DNA of 43,629 nucleotides from Paracoccaceae bacterium (GTDB lineage Bacteria; Pseudomonadota; Alphaproteobacteria; Rhodobacterales; Rhodobacteraceae). The DNA is taken from contig CANHLE010000019.1 in the NCBI GenBank assembly GCA_947461435.1, positions 1-43,629 on the forward strand, written 5' to 3'. Positions 42,430-43,629 of the stretch are shown piece after piece. The notes beneath the pieces are model-generated. The model saw nothing but the letters and a program-made list of their open reading frames with translations. It did no database searches and was not told the origin of the DNA. The position numbers were made by a program, and so were the translations under genes. Each line of letters opens with the position of its first letter. Position 1 is the stretch's first letter.

Positions 42430-43256
42430 GTCTTTTTGCCTTCCAGAAACGGCACTTCGAAAACCTTGCGGTGCATGACGGGACCATGGCCAAAGTAATC
42501 GCCTTCGCCGAAACATTCGCCATGATCGGCGGCGATGATGAAATGCGTACCCTTGGGCGCTTTTGAAATCAGCGCATCCAGCACGTCATCGACATATTCC
42601 ACGCAGCGGATTTGCTGTTCGTGAAGGGCCACCATTTCGGCTTTGGTGAAAAAGGTCTTTTCTTCGACCCCGGCATCATCGCTGCGCTGAATCGCATCGT
42701 CCATGCCTTTGATCACCCCATGCACCCCCGAAATGCGCGGCAGCTGTTCGTCCTTGAGCATGTAGGGATAATGCGTCTCGCCCAGATTCAGGAAATGATA
42801 GCTGGGTTGGTCAGCCGAAAAACTGGCCTCTGTGACCATGCCTTTGAAATCGTTATGATCCATCATAAGTTTGTAGCTGTCGAAGAACCGGTTAAAGCCG
42901 GTCATCGGGTTCAACACCGGCATCGAGACCCGCGCGGTGGTGCGAAACCCGTTGGTTTTGAGAACCTTTGCAAGGCTCAACTCGGGGACGAAACTTTTGA
43001 ACGACAGATCGGGCACGCCGATACGGTTCATCCAAAGCGCGTATTCCTTCTTGTAAACTTCAGAGGCAAGCACACGCTTGGGCGCCTTGTGGGCCACTTG
43101 CCCCAGAAATATCGAATGATGCGATGGGGCCGTCCAGGAGGCATAGGAAAACCGCGCTTCCCCTTTGCCCAACCGGTCCATGTTCGGGGTCTTGGCACGC
43201 TTGAAGCTGTCAAATCGGCAGCTGTCCATAATGATGTAAACAAGATCGTTCGGCAT
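42426..43256 (-). CDS. alkaline-phosphatase-superfamily (sulfatase-like) hydrolase or transferase
   Basis: A 276-residue protein of the sulfatase/alkaline phosphatase fold. Metal ligands: Asp11 in YIIMDSCRFDSF, then the late pair in IIAADHGECFGEG and GHGPV. The nucleophile position reads Thr42-Ala-Pro-Ser-His (WTAPSHHS), where true sulfatases have Cys/Ser-x-Pro-x-Arg for formylglycine. A phosphoryl-type reaction is therefore more likely than sulfate ester cleavage. No signal peptide, so probably cytoplasmic. It is shorter than arylsulfatases (about 450-550). AGGA lies upstream of the ATG. No anaerobic sulfatase-maturing enzyme is near. Confidence 0.8.
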   Translation of the reverse strand: MPNDLVYIIMDSCRFDSFKRAKTPNMDRLGKGEARFSYASWTAPSHHSIFLGQVAHKAPKRVLASEVYKKEYALWMNRIGVPDLSFKSFVPELSLAKVLKTNGFRTTARVSMPVLNPMTGFNRFFDSYKLMMDHNDFKGMVTEASFSADQPSYHFLNLGETHYPYMLKDEQLPRISGVHGVIKGMDDAIQRSDDAGVEEKTFFTKAEMVALHEQQIRCVEYVDDVLDALISKAPKGTHFIIAADHGECFGEGDYFGHGPVMHRKVFEVPFLEGKKT

Positions 43257-43468
43257 GAATAAGATTCCTGAAAACTGTCTGCTCGGGTCTTTCAAATACC
43301 AAAGACTCGCAGGGTGTATGCGCCGTGCTCGGCCGCTGATTGTCAAGTCAGGAAACCCTTTTTCTGTGGCCCCAATGGTACCGGGCCCGTCAGATTGCCG
43401 ATAAATCTGGCACAAACCTGCGTTTTGACGGGGACAGGTACGGGTATGTAAAATAGTTTAACATGGCT

Positions 43469-43497
43469 CTTGAAAGGGGAAGCAACGCTCTCCATCT
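43469..43497 (+). promoter_or_regulatory. heat-shock-type (RpoH) promoter candidate
   Basis: CTTGAAA, then 14 bases, then CTCCATCT. The sigma-32 consensus is CTTGAAA-N11-16-CCCCATNT: the -35 is exact and the -10 matches at 6 of its 7 defined positions. It is 50 bases before the last gene's start. Confidence 0.7.
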
Positions 43498-43547
43498 GAT
43501 GTCATGTGAAAGACATTAACTTCACCACTTTCCGGGAGATACAGACG

Positions 43548-43629
43548 ATGACCACCCTCGACACCTCTGCCGCCCAAGCCCGTGGCTTCGGCGGATATCT
43601 TACCCGCGCGGAAGCTTGGCTGGACAGCA
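43548..43629 (+). CDS. start of a gene, possibly DUF2852-family membrane protein
   Basis: Only 27 codons are in the window: MTTLDTSAAQARGFGGYLTR and then AEAWLDS. The segment LTRAEAWLDS recalls the N-terminus of Rhodobacterales DUF2852 proteins, where it precedes a membrane helix and a coiled coil, but this is from memory and the fragment is short. GGGAGA stands before the ATG, and the RpoH-type promoter lies upstream, so the product may be stress-induced. Continues past the right edge. Confidence 0.5.
   Translation, partial: MTTLDTSAAQARGFGGYLTRAEAWLDS

Overview
The window is a GC-rich chromosomal segment of an alphaproteobacterium, almost certainly a Rhodobacteraceae (roseobacter/Rhodobacter-type) bacterium. 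Four things point there: a DMSP lyase of the DddP type, a one-cysteine DksA like the Rhodobacter sphaeroides protein, the DksA / MoxR / VWA / PIN / RNA methyltransferase / edd-eda neighbourhood that I recall from R. sphaeroides, and a glnB-glnA pair beside nnrDE. I see no prophage, insertion sequence, CRISPR array or plasmid function. It reads as ordinary core genome with a few lineage-specific genes.

Left part (1-11.3 kb): fabD-fabG (fatty acid synthesis, minus strand, fabG cut by the window edge), a PACE-type efflux protein, the ribosomal operon rpsF-rpsR-rplI with promoter and terminator, a DMT exporter, a possible nuclease-fold protein, tRNA-Leu(TAG) followed closely by trigger factor, a solitary Hint-fold protein that has lost its catalytic residues, the metabolite-repair enzyme nnrDE, then glnB-glnA.

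Middle (11.3-28 kb): two unrecognised proteins with C-terminal membrane segments, a DUF3445 haem-enzyme relative, an esterase, dddP with a small DUF333 lipoprotein, a membrane-anchored EEP hydrolase, purB, an orphan FliG-like protein, a second DMT exporter with an LpxL-type acyltransferase, a secreted DUF1223 protein, aconitase, a possible 43-residue protein, a flavin monooxygenase and dksA.

Right part (28-43.6 kb): a MoxR AAA+ ATPase, a 563-base non-coding gap rich in inverted repeats, a DUF2927 lipoprotein, a 61-residue membrane protein, a VWA protein and an M48 membrane protease. These form the best candidate in the window for an uncharacterised envelope system. Then come a PIN protein, an rRNA methyltransferase, a lipoprotein, the Entner-Doudoroff genes edd-eda behind a perfect LacI-type operator, a VOC protein, glnE coupled to a small unknown gene, a YbaK deacylase, an alkaline-phosphatase-superfamily protein, and the start of a gene behind a strong heat-shock-type (RpoH) promoter match.

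Functional links: GlnB (P-II), GlnA and GlnE, which together adjust glutamine synthetase activity, are all present but about 28 kb apart. edd/eda and acnA serve central carbon flow. DddP releases DMS and acrylate from DMSP, which fits a marine habitat. Five tail-to-tail gene pairs overlap by exactly four bases at their stop codons, so the genome is tightly packed. Family names come from recognising motifs by eye; no database search was possible.
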